Source: Begonia masoniana
Taxonomy: Eukaryota; Streptophyta; Magnoliopsida; Cucurbitales; Begoniaceae
Assembly: GCA_022432975.1 (NCBI GenBank)
Contig: CM039502.1
Coordinates: forward strand, 78,015,181 to 78,079,180
Length of the DNA stretch: 64,000 nucleotides
Direction: 5' to 3'
Shown here piece after piece: positions 59,381 through 64,000 of the stretch. The notes beneath the pieces were generated by a model, which was not told the DNA's origin, did no database searches, and saw only the letters and a program-made list of their open reading frames with translations. Every line of letters starts with the position of its first letter. Within the stretch, counting starts at the first letter, position 1. The position numbers were made by a program, and so were the translations under genes.

Positions 59381-61168
59381 TTGCTAGGAGGTTGAATCCC
59401 ATCATAAAAAAATGATGCTGGGTGGAACTTGGAATCAGTCAAAGGTATACAATGTTGCATTGCTGTGGCTACGAGACTTCAGATTATCCTGGCTCGATGC
59501 CCAAACAAATCATATGTATGATCCTGACAAATAATTTTCATTATGGTCTTTTTTTTAAATATCAAATTTGTTTTTCATTTAATTCTTTTGAACAGGAAAC
59601 GAAATCTAGGATGTTAGCTCTTAAAATTTAGTCGCGCATTTACAATTCTTAATTTCTAACTCCTGTGTGAAATATTCTTTCTATTTTTTTCCTCTTAAAA
59701 TTTAAATGAATGCTGGTCTGAGTTGCTTTCTTTAGAATGTTGGTTTAAATTTTAACAATCTACTTTCAATTAATAGTTCGAGAAGACATTAATACGGTGA
59801 ATGTGCCAGAGACACTGGATCTTCACTTCAGGCAGAGACAGTACCTACGTACCAGTTTTGAAACGAAAGCAACGCAGTGATGTTAGAGCCAACCACAACA
59901 AAGTTGTTTCAAGTAAATTTATTTACAGTTCAAAGTACTCGAAATTTATATACATTTTTAATTTTTTGTACTTTTCTACCTTTGAAGGGGGGGAGGAGAG
60001 ATAGGTGAAGGGTGTTATGCATATCATTTTTAATTTTTTGTACTTTTCTACCTTTGAAGGGGGGGAGGAGAGATAGGTGAAGGGTGTTATGCATATCATA
60101 TAGTTTTAAGAGATGAGATATTCACCTTATGCCATAGAAAAAAATTGAGGAAAGATGATGTACTTTTCTACCTTTGAAGGGGGGGAGGAGAGATAGGTGA
60201 AGGGTGTTATGCATATCATATAGTTTTAAGAGATGAGATATTCAACTTATGCCATAGAAAAAAATTGAGGAAAGATGATGTTAATGAATGATGTTTGAAT
60301 TGGCATGTATATGTCTAACACATTTAGATATTTATCTCATGACTTTTCTTGAAGTGACTTTGACACTAATCGTAGTTGTTGCTAAAGAAATGGGAATGTG
60401 GCACTAAATCTTGATATAGAGTTGGTGCTTGAAATTGAAATGCACAGTTTTTAGCTTCATTGAATGTCACTTTGATGAGATGATTTATCTTGATCATGGA
60501 ACAAGTTGGCCTAGTTGTTTGTAATGCATGTATTGGTGCATTGTGTGGAAGAATAATGGTCAGCAGGGCTACCTGAAGGACATTGTAAATATGGTTTCTG
60601 AGTTGACTCAGTTGCTGATTGGATCATTGTTTGGAGACTGAATTGTATTTTGTTACACTTTCTCATCCTGTTTTACCACTGAATCCAATTACTCGAGTAA
60701 ACTAACCCATTTGTTTGAAGAAAGATATTGATGTGATAGACAACGGCCATTGCTACTGCAAATGTAAAGCTTTCGTTCCATCAATATGACGTTTCACATT
60801 ATTACATGATCTAGCAGAGAGGGCTTCTGGTTTTGGGGGTAATTTTGAGTTGGGGGTTATTATTAAAGGAAAAGGAAACCGCCTCCCATCTCCGGCGAGT
60901 AAATTCCCGGGAATGTTCTCCGGCAGTAGTGTGGTACTCGTTATGTAAACGAAAATATTCATCAGAGCGTTCTTATCGACTAATCAACAATGTTAGAAGA
61001 CAATACAATCATCATATAATAGTGAATAAAAATATTTATGATCAATCATGAACATTCATTATTAGCAACAATACAACAACAGATAGTTTTAACTTTGCAA
61101 CTAAAACATTGACATTTTAAAAAAAAAAAAAGTGTACACGTGGAAAGTAAGGATAGGTAGGATTGGTG
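59381..61168. other. Intergenic region between the PPR and ABC transporter genes
   Basis: The two genes converge here, so it holds both 3' UTRs. A tandem duplication at 60038-60158 and 60159-60279 (121 bp), plus a partial copy from about 59968, contains CTTTTCTACCTTTGAAGG and GAGAGATAGGTGAAGGGTG. No other gene recognised. Confidence 0.6.
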
Positions 61169-64000
61169 TCATCTCTTTTGGAAATTAAAGGTCCTGATAG
61201 CGAAGGCAAATGTAAAACCAAAGACGACAGTAAACCCAACCAGCACAAGAGCCACTACGCCCAAAAAGTCATGCCTATACCCGAAATAATTCCTAACAAA
61301 ATCTTCAACGCTTTCCTCTAAGCCTGAGTCTAAACGAATACTCTCTTTCACATCGCCGAATTGGGAAGCCACCAACCCATACAGCGTCCATGAAACAGGG
61401 CAAATCCAGAAGTACCATCTCCACCAAATAGGCATTCTCTGCAATCCCAATTCGAGTTAGTCATTTCACTGATAAATTATCAAAAAATAAGTGTAATAAT
61501 TTTTGGACTTACTGTTCTTGGAACGATGAAGCCGGAGAACAGGTTCCAAATGGCGTAGAAAGCAGAGGAAACGATGGCGGCGATGTTGTGGTTGGGAGTA
61601 ACAGCTACAGTCATCATCCCGTAGAAGGTGAAGTATAGGAAGGTGAAGTACATGACGAAGATATACCAGAAGAACTTTGGCCGCCGTCCATTCAAACCCA
61701 ATCATGGCGTACACGATTATTCCATATATGACAGTCTGTATGAAGATGTAAGGCAATTCAATTGCCACCTGCAAAGAAATGGAATATGGGTAACCCAGAA
61801 AAGCCACGATTCTTTCGTAAAAATGGTGCTTTTTAGAATTAAAACTATTGAATATCAAACATTGCTAGTTTCCTATTGAATATCAAACATTGCTAGTTTC
61901 CCAATAGTATTACCTGTCCAAACGCATATGGCAGCGCTGAGTACATTCCAGCCGCTCTTTCTCTGTTAAAAACGGTTCTTTCAATGGCCACAACAGGCTG
62001 AACAGAGGTTGTATTCTGTATTCCAATGAACAAAACAGCAGCATACATAGATCCCATTGCATTAAACAGATCTTGTGGAGTTTTCCTGCAATTCCCAAGA
62101 AATTTTCGATCCAAATCACAAAAACGTGAAACTTTTTGTTTGTCATTTCTATTTATGATTTATATTTTTACCTCTTCGATCCAAAATCCCAGAATATTGT
62201 CCCAAACATTATAGCTATGAAAGTTGTGAACAAAAATCGCACAGCCGCGTATGGTGGGTTTCTCCAGTACGAATGATGCTGTTTCCATAGACAAGCTAAG
62301 CATTGCGTAAAGAAAGACTGAGAGTACTGAGTTGGATAGTACAAGTCCTTTGAATTTGGTGTAGGTTGGCTGAGTTCCTTTATCAGAGCCTTGTTTCTCC
62401 TGCAACATTAAATCGGTTTGTTAACAGTCTTGTGTTTGAACCGGCAGAATAAAAATAAAAACTTCAATCATGCAAAGTTCTTGGCTTTGGATTGATCGTT
62501 CATCAAATAACAATGTAGGGTTTAAAGCGATTATACCTAAATAGTTCTGAGTTTTTGTATATTTCTGTGAAGTTCACACCAAGAGATGCTTCTTGACCCG
62601 CCGAAGTAATCTCTAACATCCAAGTAGCAGGATTGTAGCCATCTTTAATCTTAGGTACTCCATTGATTCCCTTAAACAAAAGAAATGACAATGAAGAACT
62701 AAATTCAGACACAAAATTAATGATATATTTAAAACTTTTTAAACTCATTTAGAATTCTTTTACCTCGAAGTACTTGATCAAAAGGGACGAATGGCGGCCT
62801 AAAGGACCGACATACACTTCTTCTCCACCACGTTTTAATAGAAACAGCTGCAATGGATCATTTGGTTATTTAGTTTTGATAGAATAAATTCAACAAATTT
62901 GAAAATTTTGTTGAATCTATCAGAGTATTCACCTCATCAAAAGCATCAAATATATCAATGCTTGGTTGGTGGATGGTGCACACCACGGTTCTGCCAGTGT
63001 CTACTGTGTTTCTTACCGTTCTCATCACTATAGCTGCTGCTCTGGCATCAAGGCCAGAGGTTGGCTCGTCCATGAATATTATTGATGGGTTTGCAACAAG
63101 CTCAACTGCTATAGTCAGCCTTTTGCGCTGCTCAGTTGAGAGACCATTAACACCGGGCAGTCCGACAATAGCATCTCGCAACGATGTAAGCTCCACGAGC
63201 TCCATGACTTCCTCGATAAACATCTACATGGCATATAACATGCACTTTCATTTATCGATTAGACCATTTGAAAAGCATCTATAAATACATTCAACTCTGC
63301 AAATGCTATTTATTTGATTCGGTAAGAGCAAAAAAATGAGTGAACAACACTATACCTTTTTAGTATCAGAATCAACCTCTGGAGGTAGCCGGAGCCATGC
63401 AGAATAAAGCAACGACTCGTAGATTGTCACGTGAGGGGAGTGAATATCTGTTTGCTCGCAATATCCTGAAATTCTATTGAATGTTTGTTGTTTCTTTGGG
63501 TAGCCAGATATGTGGATGGTTCCCTCTATGTATCCACCAGTTTTCCTTCCAGCCAGTACATCCAAAAGCGTTGTTTTACCAGCCCCACTCACACCCATTA
63601 GAGCTGTGAGAACTCCTGGCCTAAATGCGCCATTCACGCCCTTTAACAGTTCGAGCTGATCCTCAAGAATGCCTTGCGCTTTCATTTCCTGCAGTTACAA
63701 TGGAAGGCTTAAGTGTATGATAATGATTGATTCACAAAAGGTGCTTGCAAATTAAGTATATGATTTCACTTTAAGCATTCAGTAGAATTTTCATTACCTG
63801 AGGCATGTCCACAGCGTATCTTATTTCATCAAAAGTGATAGAATGGGGCTCAAATGGAAGAACCATTCCTCTTTTGCTGTTTTGATTTTCTTCTCTGATG
63901 CTTCCCACTCTGGAAGACAAAGTCCTAGATGATATACTCCGACGACCATCGCTCCCTCTTTCTGCATTATAATGTGTATGTAAAAACAAATAACCCAGAA
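61169..64000 (-). CDS. PDR-type ABCG transporter, C-terminal half, partial, one frameshift
   Basis: Nine exons read right to left: 63961-63798, 63688-63356, 63223-62933, 62847-62764, 62670-62537, 62399-62172, 62085-61914, 61768-61513, 61438-61169. All introns are GT/AG and phases agree. The second nucleotide-binding domain has Walker [17 protein letters not shown], signature [16 protein letters not shown] and Walker [21 protein letters not shown] motifs: [65 protein letters not shown]. It ends [11 protein letters not shown]. Full-size ABCG (PDR) pumps export metabolites or hormones at the plasma membrane. The rest lies beyond 64000. Exon 61768-61513 is 256 bp where 255 fits: one extra A in the run near 61676-61679 shifts the frame. 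Sequencing error or a broken allele. Confidence 0.93.

Overview
This is plant nuclear DNA, almost certainly from a eudicot: spliced plant genes with GT/AG introns, an AT-rich background, and dense nested LTR retrotransposons and hAT elements. I cannot name the species. The window holds a 100-N scaffold gap (46275-46374) and low-complexity arrays, so it comes from an assembled scaffold with some unreliable stretches.

Host genes. (1) 937-1480, minus: two exons of an NPF7-type (NRT1/PTR) transporter, cut off by an LTR that fills 1-936. (2) 27649-32175, minus: a complete 11-exon A2-type mitotic cyclin with all splice junctions in phase (494 codons). (3) 57249-59380, plus: a two-exon PPR protein closely resembling Arabidopsis SOAR1/At5g11310. 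(4) 61169-64000, minus: nine 3' exons of a PDR-type ABCG transporter that runs off the right edge and carries a 1-bp frameshift in a transmembrane exon.

Mobile DNA. From 4777 to 27012 lies a three-level nest: a Tnt1-like copia element (minus) was entered by a gypsy-type LTR now solo (8120-9870, TSD AAAGG) and by a Sirevirus-like copia element (10754-25542, plus, TSD GTTAT). The envelope-like 3' ORF of the Sirevirus was itself split by a 2.6-kb solo LTR (19583-22158, TSD ATGCA). The Sirevirus also has an unusual mosaic of duplications in its LTR and gag. From about 32.6 to 50 kb there are broken copia and gypsy pieces, including an inversion at a short palindrome. From 50111 to 53449 is a Cassandra-type TRIM element whose LTRs contain 5S rRNA sequence (TSD CTTAT), again with a solo LTR inside (50511-53033, TSD CCCAA). 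Two hAT-type elements lie at 2826-3569 and 54426-55980; the second keeps a transposase C-terminal remnant.

Most notable item: 33241-36329 is a short LTR retroelement (407-bp LTRs, TSD TTTTC, minus orientation) with one 443-codon ORF. That ORF joins a gypsy gag domain, about 115 residues matching the IQ-motif neck of plant class XI myosins, and a gypsy chromodomain-like tail. It looks like a non-autonomous element that captured host coding sequence in frame, in the place normally taken by protease, reverse transcriptase and integrase.
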